DNA from: Blastomyces gilchristii SLH14081
Taxonomy: Eukaryota; Ascomycota; Eurotiomycetes; Onygenales; Ajellomycetaceae
Assembly (NCBI RefSeq): GCF_000003855.2
Contig: NW_003101665.1
Coordinates: forward strand, 538,828 to 602,827
Length of the DNA: 64,000 nt
Direction of reading: 5' to 3'
The stretch's first letter is position 1. Every line of letters begins with the position of its first letter. Made by a program: the position numbers and the translations under genes. The notes under the pieces are model-generated. The model was not told the origin of the DNA and searched no databases. It saw nothing but the letters and a program-made list of their open reading frames with translations. Below are positions 1-10,606 of the stretch, one piece after another.

Positions 1-408
1 ACACTACATTGAGCTGATTAAAGAATACACTGTATCTAATAATTATAATATTCTGATAGAAGAGAATAAGTATTGAGATTATAAGAATCTAGTACAGTGA
101 ATAAATCATTGAGATATAAAAAAGACACTGCTCTTATAGAAGAGTTTTCAGTGAATCTTATAACTAGTATTAAAAGATTTCTTTAACAGCTCTGATATAC
201 ATCTGACACAGAAGATTCAGAATTTATATGCATATTATTCAGCACTTTTCAATAATTTACTGAGAATAAATAAAGAAGCTGAAGATAAGAATAATAATTC
301 ACTGAACTACTCTATTAAGTTAATGCTAATAAAAGATTATATTACTCTGAAGATTTTTGATTATCTATTATTAAGCAAGATATCAGAGAAAGTTGATATA
401 TAATTTAT

Positions 409-665
409 TGTAAGAATAAGTGCTCGCAGGCGATTATTCGGGTGTTTGCAGCTTGGTGTGATATGTACTGTTAACTACTAGAAGTGTTCACAGTAGAAAG
501 ATAAATGTAGAGATTAAATGTATAATAGTATTCAAGCTGAGTTGTGAATAGTATTCATGAACTCCAGTCTATATAGTTGTGTGTAGTCAAGAGCTGCTAG
601 CTCTATTAATTATGCAAGAGATAGAAATAGAGGTAAAGAATCTGCAAGAAGTGAAATTTCTTACA
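409..665 (-). repeat. 3' LTR of the Ty3/gypsy element
   Basis: This is a 257-bp direct repeat of 7396-7652, with TG...CA ends. It is the 3' LTR because the pol relics read on the minus strand. It differs from its partner at roughly two dozen sites, and all the differences I noted are C/T or G/A transitions, which fits RIP rather than ordinary divergence. Confidence 0.88.
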
Positions 666-680
666 TACTCTTTCCTCTCT
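666..680 (-). other. Probable polypurine tract of the Ty3/gypsy element
   Basis: On the minus strand the 15 bases next to the 3' LTR read AGAGAGGAAAGAGTA, all purine except one T. This is the expected position and composition of a plus-strand primer site, and it supports the minus orientation. Confidence 0.55.
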
Positions 681-2949
681 AAGACTTTGTCTGTGAAGCC
701 TTTCACTGAGTGACTTTATAGTCAGCTCAGCACTGCAGTGATACTCACTAAAAATCCTTCATATCTATAAAAAACCTCAGTGAGGAAAAATCCCTTGTTA
801 TTATGAAGAGAAAAGAGTCTGTCACTCAGTTTCTTATTCTATGAGATTCTTTATAATCTACAGATTCTTCTCTGACTATCATGCAGATTCATCTCACATC
901 TTTCATATAGAAGAGTTTCAGTTGACTCTCAATCATTTTCATGAGATTCTTGTGTAATCATTACACAGATTCATCTCATAGATAAATCACTCTCTGTGAG
1001 ATCACTCTTATTAAAGAGAAACATTTATGAGTTAATCTTTCATTCATTCTCACAAATCATTGCTCTTGACACTGTAGAATTGTGAGGAATTTTCCATTCT
1101 TTCATCAACTCTGTAGAATTGTAGAATCAAGATATTCACAGTCTGCAATCACTCTTTATAGTTATATAGAAAGATTCAGATCTGTGATTCACAATCACTT
1201 TTATTTACTAGAGTGATCTGACTGTTTCACAGAATTACTCACAGTGTAAGTAAATCTCTCTAGAGTAGTATAAATATCTCAGATCTGTCTGTGAAATCTC
1301 ATCTTCTTTTTTCTTTTTCTGTAACAGCTCTTATCTTTATAAACTGTGAGTATTCTCATTCATCTGTGAAGTGTTTTCACTCAGATAATAGAGAGAGAGT
1401 GTTTCTGACAGTATTTATATATTGATTCAAGAACTTCTCAAGAATAAAAATTTTTTCAATTTCAATCTCTTTATAAATAATATCTGATTGTTACTGAGCT
1501 TCTTATGAGTGTCTCTGCAACTTCTCTGATCACTTTTTACTGACTGATGAAGTAGAGACACTGCTGCTCACAATCATGTCTTTATCTCTCTCAGCCTTGT
1601 CACTGCATCTGATCTTCAGGCCAGCAGTCAACTCTCTGTCTTTCTCAGACCAGTCTCTGACTTCAAGCAGTGCAGTCCTCTTCTTTGCTGTAAGTCTTCT
1701 CATAAGTAATTTCTTACAGACTCTAGCTAACAGTTCTTATAAAGCTCTCAGTGTTGTCAGTGTCTTCTACAGCTCTGCAGGCCTATGACCACTCTCTCCC
1801 TGCTCACACAATCTCTGATCAGGCATATATGAATATATCTAGATTCTCTATCAATGATTCTCACACTGCAGTGCATTTCTGCAATTTCATTGTCAATGAG
1901 AGATGAGTTTCTGAGTATTCACAAAATTCAGATAATCAAGACAATGCAAATGCCATAAATTCATGATAAGAGTTAATCTGAACAGATGAGCTCTCTCTCT
2001 GCATTCTCATTATTTTCAGGCTGAATACTTCAGCACAACTGAGAGAGTGAACACAGCTTTATAAGAGATATCTAATCACACACACAGATAATCAGTCTTC
2101 AAGACTCTGTCACAACTATGTATACTCTGATATCTGACTTCTCTGAAGTCTGTGCATTTCTGACAGTCTTTGTATCAAATATAACAATTGTCTGTATCAT
2201 AGATATGATACTCTCTGCTTCTTTGAAGAAGAAAATTAGTAGTTGTGAGAGAGTTGAGTGTCACAGATATTGATAATATAAGTGTGAGTTTTCTTTGTTT
2301 TTTCTTTATTAATCTCTAAATTGTATTCACAGCCCTGTTTATTTTCTTGTTTTTTAGCTTTAATAAGAATATATTTTCTTCTTTTCTTATATACACTGCA
2401 GACTGTTCATCTCAGTAGAAATTCATCATCTTATAGACTAGAATTTACAAATGACAGTGTTAATATCTTTATCACAATCAGGTTCTTAGTGAAGATTACA
2501 TTATTCTAACTTATCAGAATTTACAGTATGAAAGTCATGTCTCAGCTTCTACAGATATCTTATCTGTTTGAATAATTCTTAAGTGAACTCATTCATCTTG
2601 TCAGAATACTCTTATCACTGAACCTTGAATCAGAGCTCATAATCTCATTTCTCTGAGTCAACAATTTCTTTAATCTGATATTCTCTTTCACTCTCTAGTG
2701 CTTTATAAATAGAGTGATGAGTCACAGAGTTCTCTTCTGAGAATTCCTTATATTTACAGAGTAAAGAGACATGAAAAATATTGTATATCTGTAACTCAGA
2801 TAATAGTTTCAATCTGTAAAACTACAGACTAACTTTCTCTATAATCTTATAAGACTCTGTTCATAAGAGATTCAGCTTCTTACTAGATCTCTATATAATG
2901 ATGTTTTCTAGACTCAGTCAGACTTTATCATCTTTCTTGAAACTCTTTA

Positions 2950-3750
2950 TAATATACTTGAAGTCATAGTATCTCTTCTGATACTCTTGAGTCTTTCTCA
3001 AGAATTCACAGACTTTCTTCTGAATCTTCTGAATTCTCTCAGCTTATTCACAGATATTATCACACTCTATAATATACTCTCACAGGTTCATCAAGATCAT
3101 CTGCAGATGAGTCTTAGTAAGTATCTCAAAGAGAGTTTTACCTGTGCTGACATGCTTTAAGTTATTGTATACAAACTTTATAAGTGATAATTAATGTACT
3201 CAGTCATTCTGATTGTAATTGATAAAGCACTACAGATACTGTTTTAATATACTCATCAGATATTCTGTCTGATCATCTATCTATTGATGAAAAGCTGTGC
3301 TTAGATCTTATGAGATCTTCAGTATAATTATCAGATCAGATCAGAACTCTTCTGCAAAGATTGATTCTCTGTCTGAGATAATATTCATAGATAATTCATA
3401 CAACTGAATCACATTGCAGATGAAGATGTGAGTCAAATTCTTTAACTTCAAGTTCTTACAGATGAGTATAAAGTGTGTTATCTTGATAAAGTAATTCACT
3501 ATCATCAGCACACTGTCAAAGTAGACATTATATATGTTCTTGCTTTCAGAGAGACTTATAAGAGTATTTATTTCTAGCTGTTCTCAAGGTTTCTGTGAGA
3601 TGAGTAGAGAAGTAAGTTCTTTATATAATCTGAACTGTACTATCTGTGAACTCTGATAAATAGTACAAGAATTCACTATCTTCTTCACAAGTTCTTGTAT
3701 CTTCAGTCAGAAGTATTTTCTTATAAGCAACTTATAAGTTCTAGTGTCTG
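2950..3750 (-). pseudogene. Degenerate Ty3/gypsy integrase core
   Basis: The minus strand around 3110-3385 translates, with interrupting stops, to a recognisable integrase catalytic-core pattern: ISDRES near 3361-3383 (the position of the second catalytic Asp), LSTAFHQ about 60 bp downstream, then DQTEY, and a later YNNLKHVSTG block. In functional Ty3/gypsy integrases these correspond to SDRG..F, STAYHPQTDGQTER and YNNS.HSSTG. The changes seen, such as CAG/CAA to TAG/TAA and G to A, are RIP-like. The boundaries are approximate. The gene cannot make a working integrase. Confidence 0.75.
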
Positions 3751-4259
3751 TAAAATGACTTACTAGAGAAGAGTCATGATATCTTTTGATAAGTTCTATA
3801 TATAGAAACTCATTTATAGGCACATAAATCTGACTCTCTCTTTATAAGAGATTATTTAAGTCTCTTCAATTCTTTATTTCTGCAGAGTTGATCCCTGTCA
3901 TGAGCAGTTTCTGAATATATTAAGTATATTCATTCTTCAGTTGCAGTTCAGGCAATCTGAATAGAAGATTTTATAAAGACTTATACTCTGTTTTTTCTTG
4001 CATCAGATCTTTCACAGCACTTCTCAAAGTCTGTAAATTCTTCAGATTATAGATACTCTCTTCAAGAATTCTCATAAAGATTCTCAGAGTATTAACTCTC
4101 AGTGTTGTAGAGAGTAGTTGTACAGACTTCTTCTCTCTCTTTTCTCTCTTCTCTCACAGGGAATTGAGAGACTCTTCAGTTAATCTCTTTATAATACTCA
4201 GTCTGAGCATCTTACAAAGCTTTTCTATCTTCTCTAGTTTCTCTGTGTCTGTCACTCTG

Positions 4260-5700
4260 ATCTTCTTAACATAGTCTGATCTGTAAGAGAGTTCATTCAC
4301 TGAGTTCTTAGTTCTCTTGATATATTCTATCTTGAATCAGAACTCACTCAGTCTCTGAGCTCAGTAAATCTGCTACTGCAAGAGTTTCTTAATTGAAGTA
4401 AACTGTTACAAACTGTTATGATCAGTTCTAACAGTAATCACTGTTATAAGACTCTCAAAGTAGTGACATCAGTGATAGAAGAATTTCACTATCATGAGAA
4501 GCTTCTGATCATGAATGTTATAGTTAATCTCTGTGAATTATATCTTTTATAAGAAAAAGGTCACTGAAACTCAGTTCTCATTTAACTGTAGTTATAAGAC
4601 TATTTCTGAAATTATAAAGAAGAAGATATCTGTCTTCAATCTGATTAAGAGTAAGAGATTAAAGTGAAACAGTATCACTGTATCTATAAATGTCTGTTTC
4701 AATCTTATAAAGACTCTGTAAGCTTCTGAAATAAGAAAGTTCTTACAGTTCTCTCTTCTTAACAATCTTTTCATTCTTCATTTATGAAATGACTTCTTCT
4801 TATTTTCACTCTTCAGCATGTCTGTAAGAGTCAAGAAGATTCTTATAAATACAAAGATAAACTGTCTATAGAAATTCACAAAGTTCAGAAAGATCTGAAT
4901 CTCATGAATACTAGTTAGCTTCAGTCATGATAGAATAGTCTCAATCTGCAAAGATTTCATCTGAATATCATTCACAGTGATTACATATTCTAGGAAATTA
5001 ATTCAGTGAGTACTGAAGTTACACTTTACAAGCTTAATATACAGTTCTGTCTCATCTAAGATCTTCAACACACTTCACATATACTCAGTGTGTTCTTTCT
5101 TCTTCACAGAGTACACTATCACATTATTCAGATATATTATCACAAAGACATTCAGATATACATGAAGTGTTTTATTGATAAAAGACTGAAATACTGTGAG
5201 AGTATTAGTCAGATTAAAAGATATTACTAGATATTCAAACAGTCTCAGTGCAGTTCTAAAGACAGTCTTTTATTCATCTTCAGACTGTATTCACAGCTGT
5301 GTATATACATTGATCACATTTAGTTGTATGAATATGACAGCTTCTGTAAGACAGTTAATCACATTCTCAATCAGAGACAGAAAGTAGCAGCTCTTTATTA
5401 TCTTAAAGTTCAGGTCACAGTAGTCTACATATAATCTGAGATCTTTATTCTTCTTCTTCATGAATATCACAGAGACTTCTGTGAAGATCTGTGAAGATTG
5501 AATAAAGTTATTCTTCAGATTCTTCTTTACATAGATCTGTAAGATCTCTGTCTCATAGTGAAAGAGCTTATAGATTGATTCTCAGAAGAGTTTCTGCTCT
5601 TCTATCAAATCTATTATCAGATTCTTCTCATAGTGAGAAGAAAGCTCAGCTGTCTTAGCTGAACTGAACATCTCTGCAAGATCTCAGTATTTCTCTAGTA
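4260..5700 (-). pseudogene. Degenerate Ty3/gypsy reverse transcriptase and RNase H
   Basis: The minus strand shows the RT fingers and palm in order. A KKKNKDLRLYVDY block near 5400-5470 matches the usual KKKDGSLR.CVDYR. A VIIYLNNVIVYS block near 5105-5145 stands where functional enzymes have the YLDD catalytic motif, with both Asp codons changed to Asn codons (GAY to AAY, the G-to-A result of RIP on the other strand). FLEYVI near 4985 matches FLGY. An RNase H-like domain follows at about 4300-4530 with YNIHDQKLL and ITVRTDHNSL. Multiple stops interrupt the frame. Catalysis is lost. Confidence 0.85.
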
Positions 5701-7395
5701 TCTGAAGCTCAGTTTTCATGACTGTGAGATTCTTAGACACTTGTAAAGTCATTATATAGATGAACTTATCTTCTCTAATTAACTCTACAGTATTAACTAC
5801 TTCTATCTCTGTGAGTGAGTCTGTCAACACTGATTAGAAGTATAAACCTGACTCACAGACAGCTATGTGCAGATTGTGTCTTTGAAGTCATGTAAGTCTT
5901 AAATACATGTTATTTATAATGTTTATAATAATCACAGTTTCTGTAAATCTTCTTCAGATTTCAGAGAGATCTTACAATTCAAAGATAACTCTTATAAGTC
6001 TCTCAGTTCTTAGATCTGAGTTCTCATGCTCTACTTGTTATAAGAGCAGATTCTCAGTCTTTATCTTTCAGCTTATTTATTTTACAAGCTTTAGAGACAT
6101 CACAGTGATCTGAGATTCTGAGTTTATTAATACTTTTCATACTTATGAGATAGCAGTATCACAGTGCAGTCTCTTCTCATAAGCAAGCATTTTCATTAAG
6201 AGAGTAACAGATTCAGATGTCAGCTTCAAGACTTTTAAGAAGGCTGTTGCTGACTCTGTTCATAACTTCTTAAATTTCTATTTTAATTTGTCTGAACAGT
6301 TTGTGTGAAGATGTTCTAATTTAGAACAGATAAAGTAGAGTCTCTTTTTCTTAATCTTTCTGTTATACACTCTGTTTACAGAAGCTTATAAAGCTCTCTC
6401 TCTCTGCTCAGTAGTCAGACACAAATCTCTCTATATCTTATCATCTTTTTCTAGTAAATCTGTTCTCTGTTATTCTGACTCTTATAGAGCCAGTCAATGA
6501 TCTGCTCTTTACAGGTCTGTGACTCTCACAGTGATCTGTAAGTGATAAATAAGAGTCATTAGTTTCTTCAGAGTCAAGAACTTAGAGTCTTACTCAATGA
6601 GCTTATTCTGCATATCTTTATTCAGTCTCTTTATAAATATCATCATTCAGGTCTTGTTTCAGAGCCCTGTTTTCACAGATCTCAATTCATATCATAATTC
6701 TATGAAGCACTGTGAGTAGTCTTCATCAGATTTCTCATCTCTTTTTCTAATATTAATGATTATAGCTCAGATATTCTCTGTTCAGCTTGCAGAGTTCTCT
6801 AACTTATTCTCTAAATAGATCTTAAGAATAGATCATTGAAATCTCTTATAATCATTCTCTAGATAGTTCAGTCAGTTCTTGACTTCAGTGTAATAGAGAT
6901 CTGTCATTATATAGATAACAGCTTCTTCATCTTCTATATCACACAGTCAGGCTTGTGAGTCAATTTCAAATACAAACTTGCAAAAGCTTTTATAGATTGT
7001 AGTTCAATAGATAATCTTAAGTGATCATAGCTTGAGAAAGTTTCTTTTCAGTTTGTAAGTATCTCTGAAGATCATGTTTAGAAACTTAGTTCAAGAATGT
7101 TTACAGACAGTAAGCATTTCTTATAGAAAAATAGCTTGATTTTACAGAAGATACTCAAGAATGTTCTTCACTGAGATTGATTCATTCATGAGTTCAGAGA
7201 GTTTCTCTGTCACAGATACAGAGAATAATATCTTATAAGTGATTAATAAGTTCTCTGAGACTTCTTTTATAAGAGTTATTTATAGTTTAGATGACTGCTT
7301 CTGAGTGTCTGCAGTAGAGTTTGCAGAGATTAGAGTATATAAGTTTCTAGTTCTTTCAGTTATAACAGATGATTGCTGACTGACTGAGCTTGAAA

Positions 7396-7652
7396 TGTAA
7401 GAATAAGTACTCACAGATGATTATTCAGATGTTTGCAGCTTAGCATGATATGTACTGTTAACTACTAGAAGTGTTCATGATAGAAAGATAAATGTAGAGA
7501 TTAAATATATAATAGCATTCAAGCTGAGTTATGAATAGTATTCATGAACTTCAGTCTATATAGTTGTGTGTAGCCAAGGGCCACTAGCTCTATTGATTAT
7601 GTGAGAGATAGAAATAGAGGTAAAGAATCCGCAAGAAGCGGGATTTCTTACA
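7396..7652 (-). repeat. 5' LTR of the Ty3/gypsy element
   Basis: This is the 257-bp partner of the repeat at 409-665. It keeps several CpG sites that the 3' LTR has lost, and the reverse is also true, so the two LTRs were mutated independently. Confidence 0.88.
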
Positions 7653-8400
7653 TTTATAAATCTCTTTAAGCTTGAATTACTTCATTCATTTCTCAATAAT
7701 CTGTGAGAATTCTATGATATCAATTGAAATAAGTTCTCAGTTTTGAAACTAGATCACTGTTCAATTCTTTTCTATAATAAGTTAATATTCTCAGTTCAGT
7801 ATATCTCTTCAACTAATCAATCAATCAGTTATTGACTTATTAATATATAAACCAGGAAGTGTATTCACTGAATCTCTCTTATAAAGAGAGATATTCTTTA
7901 ATATTAAGAGACTGATCTTGACTGAATTACAACTATCTTTATTCATGAAATGAGAGAGATTAAGTAGATTTTCTTTACACTTACTTCTCTACATCATGTC
8001 AGACAGAATCATCTACTGAATCTACTGATTTTATAAGAGAATTCTGACAGTTACACTATTATCAGGCTTTCAGCAGTTTAAAAGACAGTATTGCATGACA
8101 TTTCAATACTGAATACTGATGAAAATGATGATTGTTTAATGTATGAATCTCAGACAATAAGATATTTATATTACACTTGAAATATCTCATTTCTTTAGAT
8201 AGTAATTTGATTTGTATGAAGTAGTTAACTAGTCTAGCTGAATAGTATACAAGTATTGATTTCACTGACAGAACAGTATATTGTGGCTTGCAGTATCTCA
8301 GTAGTATCTTGATGATGGCATCCGCTGATTATATGGTGACTGAGCTGTCCCCTGATAGTGTCAAGAAGTCCTGTGCTGTTTCAATGCCATCTTGACATTT

Positions 8401-8427
8401 AATATTCGGCGACGTGTTGCCGAATAT
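8401..8427. repeat. Subterminal palindrome of transposon copy A
   Basis: Arms ATATTCGGCGAC (8402-8413) and GTTGCCGAATAT (8416-8427) are inverted repeats with one mismatch around a 2-bp centre. The mismatch is a C-to-T at a CpG, so the original was probably perfect. Copy B shows the same site with several CpG-to-TpG/CpA changes (about 52704-52724). A related perfect palindrome sits near the left end of copy B. These may be transposase-binding sites, which is inference. Confidence 0.6.
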
Positions 8428-8521
8428 AATGGTGGAACATGTGTTACAATCGGCGACACGTGACACGGGTGGAATGGTGGATCCACGGTGTAATCACCGT
8501 AAATTAACCCTACGTTCTTCC
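8423..8521. repeat. Right terminal 99 bp of the Tnp2-type transposon (copy A)
   Basis: These 99 bases are identical to 52720-52818 and contain many intact CpGs. They end with TAACCCTACGTTCTTC, the inverted terminal repeat. The flank beyond it differs between the copies (CATAAGG here, GGTAAGG at copy B), so the outermost base and target duplication remain undetermined. Confidence 0.8.
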
Positions 8522-8582
8522 CATAAGGAAGGCTAAGTAGTCACATGATCAATCATGATTACATAAGGGAATGGGGGCATGA

Positions 8583-9760
8583 CATGACGCTGTCACCCCT
8601 GGCTTGACAAAGTGGCTAATAACGACACTGCAGTTGCTGCTCTTGCGCTCAAATACAACTTCAACTCCGCCCAACGATGCCTCCACTGCATTTGCCACAT
8701 GCTCAACCTCGTTGGTCAAGCGCTTATGTCTGCCAATGATCAAACTACCTACGAGAACGCTCACGAACACTGCACTGAAGAGGAGTTATACGTGCACGTT
8801 GGCGCAAAAATAGCCCCATTGGGGTCCTTTTTTGACGATATCAACTACGTCAAAACGCTGCAACAATACGAGCTCTTTCAAGACTGTCAGCGCGCTACAA
8901 ACGCTTATCCATCCGTTGATAAACCACCTAAAACACTCGAGCCGGTTAAGCCAGTTGTTATTTGATGGAACTCAGTGTACCCAGCTCTTGAGTGCGCCAC
9001 ACGCTTACAAAGTGCGTTTAATTGCTACACTAAGCACCATATAAACAGAGTTACAATTGAGGACTCAAACTCGATAAGGAGTAACAACAAGCTACCTGAC
9101 GCGCCAAGTTGGATGAGATCTGATGGCCTTACTGCTGCTGACTGGGCCGTGATTACTGAGTATCAAGAGACCCAAAGCCACTCAAAGGAGCTACTCAACG
9201 CCTTGAAGGCCGCGGCAAAGACGGCAAAGACGGCGCTATATACAAGATTATACCAGTGCACAAGCACGTCCTTAACTGCCTCGAGGAGCGACTCCAATTG
9301 TACGGAGATGTTGACTTTAACGCTCATTGTGAGGCGCTCGTCGCGCGGAGTTGCACCTACAGGCAGCTCAATTGATGACGCAATTAGTGCTTACTTGCGC
9401 GGCGGAGGCAATGCAGACGCTCGAATTGATAAGTTTGAGGACTGGAAATTTCATGAACCTGAGTTGACAGCAGCCCAGTACAAGGCACATGGCAGCCCAG
9501 TACAAGGCACATGGCAGCCCAGTCTTGTATTGGATACAACTGCGGCTAAAATACCCTGATTTAGCGCAGCTTGCTATTGACATTATGACTATCCCAGCAT
9601 CAAGTGGCGATTGTGAGTGACTCTTCAGCAAGCTGGGCGACCTACTTAAGCCCAAACTTCACTGCTAGTGTGGGTACGAGCTGGCTTCAAAACACCATAT
9701 ACTAATGACGAGATGGACGTAACTGACGAGGAGGTGATGTGGGACCAAAACATGTGTGAG
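8583..9760 (+). pseudogene. hAT-family transposase pseudogene
   Basis: A 5'-truncated transposase of the hAT superfamily reads mainly in one frame from 8612 to about 9230. Visible landmarks are a CHMLNLVGQAL block near 8692-8724, WNSVY just after a TGA at 8963-8965 (functional relatives have RWNS, so this stop is most simply an Arg CGA changed to TGA), and WMRSDGLTAADW near 9112-9150. After about 9230 the frame shifts. The C-terminal dimerisation-like region (PDLAQLAIDIMTIPASSGDCE, then LFSKLGDLLKPK) lies at about 9553-9655 and is broken by further stops. CpG content is normal, so it has not been heavily RIP-mutated. The N-terminal zinc finger and the element ends are not visible. Confidence 0.8.
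9470..9523 (+). repeat. 22-bp tandem repeat, 2.5 copies
   Basis: The unit GCAGCCCAGTACAAGGCACATG occurs at 9470-9491 and 9492-9513, followed by its first 10 bases at 9514-9523. It lies inside the hAT pseudogene and changes the reading frame because 22 is not a multiple of three. Confidence 0.9.
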
Positions 9761-9805
9761 TGGGATACTTCAACACTGTAATTTGTATGGCAGTCGATCT
9801 CTTTG

Positions 9806-9945
9806 GCATCAATCAAGCAATCACTTGTCAATCAATAAATCCAAAACTCACTTTCAATTCAATCAATCAATCCAATCAGATTGGCTTCAACAACCAATCA
9901 ATTCAATTCAAGAGCTCAATATTGATTTGATTGATTGTTTACAAC
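9806..9945 (+). repeat. CAAT/ATCA-rich low-complexity tract
   Basis: The tract is dominated by imperfect repeats of CAATCAAT and TTCAATTCAA. It lies between the hAT relic and the next normal-composition DNA. No gene is seen. Confidence 0.6.
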
Positions 9946-10100
9946 TGTGGCTCCCGGTATTCTCTTTGCCTTTTCTTTTGAAAGAAGAAAGTTCTTTTGC
10001 TTATTTGGGATGTAGTAAGTGGTCCCCAAGTGCAGTCACGCTGTAGAGAATATTTACTCGAGGCCACACGGATCATGATCAACTTTCAAGCACAATGTAC

Positions 10101-10606
10101 TCAATGGGAAAGGAAGTAGTGAGTGACAGTTTGCATATGTTTCCTATATGTATAGAGCTGGCCGGCCGACATGACAGCTCCCTCATCTGTCACGCGTTTT
10201 CCATCCAAAACGAGTGTCCATTCCTGATTTCCAATTCCCCGCAGATCCATCAATGCCTGCATTCGACTGTCGTGCAACATCCAACTATTCAACTTCGCCA
10301 GATCCACGCGACACACGCTGCCCCCGAATCGATACCTCAGACATCTGAGAGATAGTGAGTGGTGTTTGTGTGCACAGATGTAGAAGCACTTACGCGAAAC
10401 ACAGTACGGCTCAAGATTAATCCCGTAGCGATTCTTCGTTTTCTGCTCATGGCAGCCTTCCTTCGTCTGATGGATGGCTTGTCAGTGAAGTCCATAGCCT
10501 GTGAATTCATTCTCTTACGGCTGTCGCAGTAGGTGCTGTTTTGCGCGCAAGTTCTGCCGCATTCCCCTTCAACTGGATCGTAGTACTCGCAACCGGAATT
10601 GGGCAT
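10101..10606 (-). CDS. Doubtful small gene with a Cys-rich N-terminus
   Basis: An ATG at 10604-10606 opens a frame starting MPNSGCEYYDPVEGECG, with Cys residues at 6, 16, 20 and 27 (C-x9-C-x3-C-x6-C, possibly zinc-binding) and then a basic segment (IRRRKAAMSRKRR). A good donor GTAAGT follows at 10393 and an acceptor CTCTCAG ends at 10345. Joining these stays in frame and stops at 10285-10287, giving about 90 residues. The other reading, 10101-10316, has a more protein-like composition (KLNSWMLHDSRMQALMDL...), which suggests either a different acceptor or a frameshift. I do not recognise the product. It could be a short regulatory protein, a decayed gene, or chance. No neighbouring gene supports a role. 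Confidence 0.35.

Larger units (their letters stand above)
409..7652 (-). mobile_element. RIP-mutated Ty3/gypsy LTR retrotransposon, complete and nested
   Basis: A 7.24-kb element is bounded by two 257-bp direct LTRs (409-665 and 7396-7652) that begin TGTAAGAA and end TTCTTACA. The 5-bp target duplication TTTAT lies at 404-408 and 7653-7657. The minus strand encodes, in order, reverse transcriptase, RNase H and integrase relics, which is the Ty3/gypsy order, and a purine-rich tract sits just inside the left (3') LTR. The open frames are broken by many TGA/TAG/TAA codons where Arg, Gln and Trp codons would be expected. The element is therefore dead. It is inserted in transposon copy A, and copy B keeps the unoccupied site. 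Confidence 0.9.
1..8521 (+). mobile_element. Tnp2-type TIR DNA transposon, copy A (right part only)
   Basis: This is the right-hand part of a large inverted-repeat DNA transposon whose left part lies outside the window. Positions 1-408 align by eye with 51541-51936 of copy B, and 7658-8521 aligns with 51937-52818. The last 99 bp (8423-8521) are identical to 52720-52818. The terminus carries the inverted form of GAAGAACGTAGGGTTA. Most of the interior is AT-rich, almost without CpG, and free of long ORFs, as expected after RIP. A Ty3/gypsy element has split this copy at the point equivalent to about 51936. The transposase domain is not within the part that is visible here; the family is assigned from copy B. 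Confidence 0.75.

Noticed and set aside
1576..6113. Short plus-strand ORFs inside the Ty3/gypsy element
   Set aside because: They are antisense to the integrase, RNase H and RT relics and are chance frames in AT-rich DNA.
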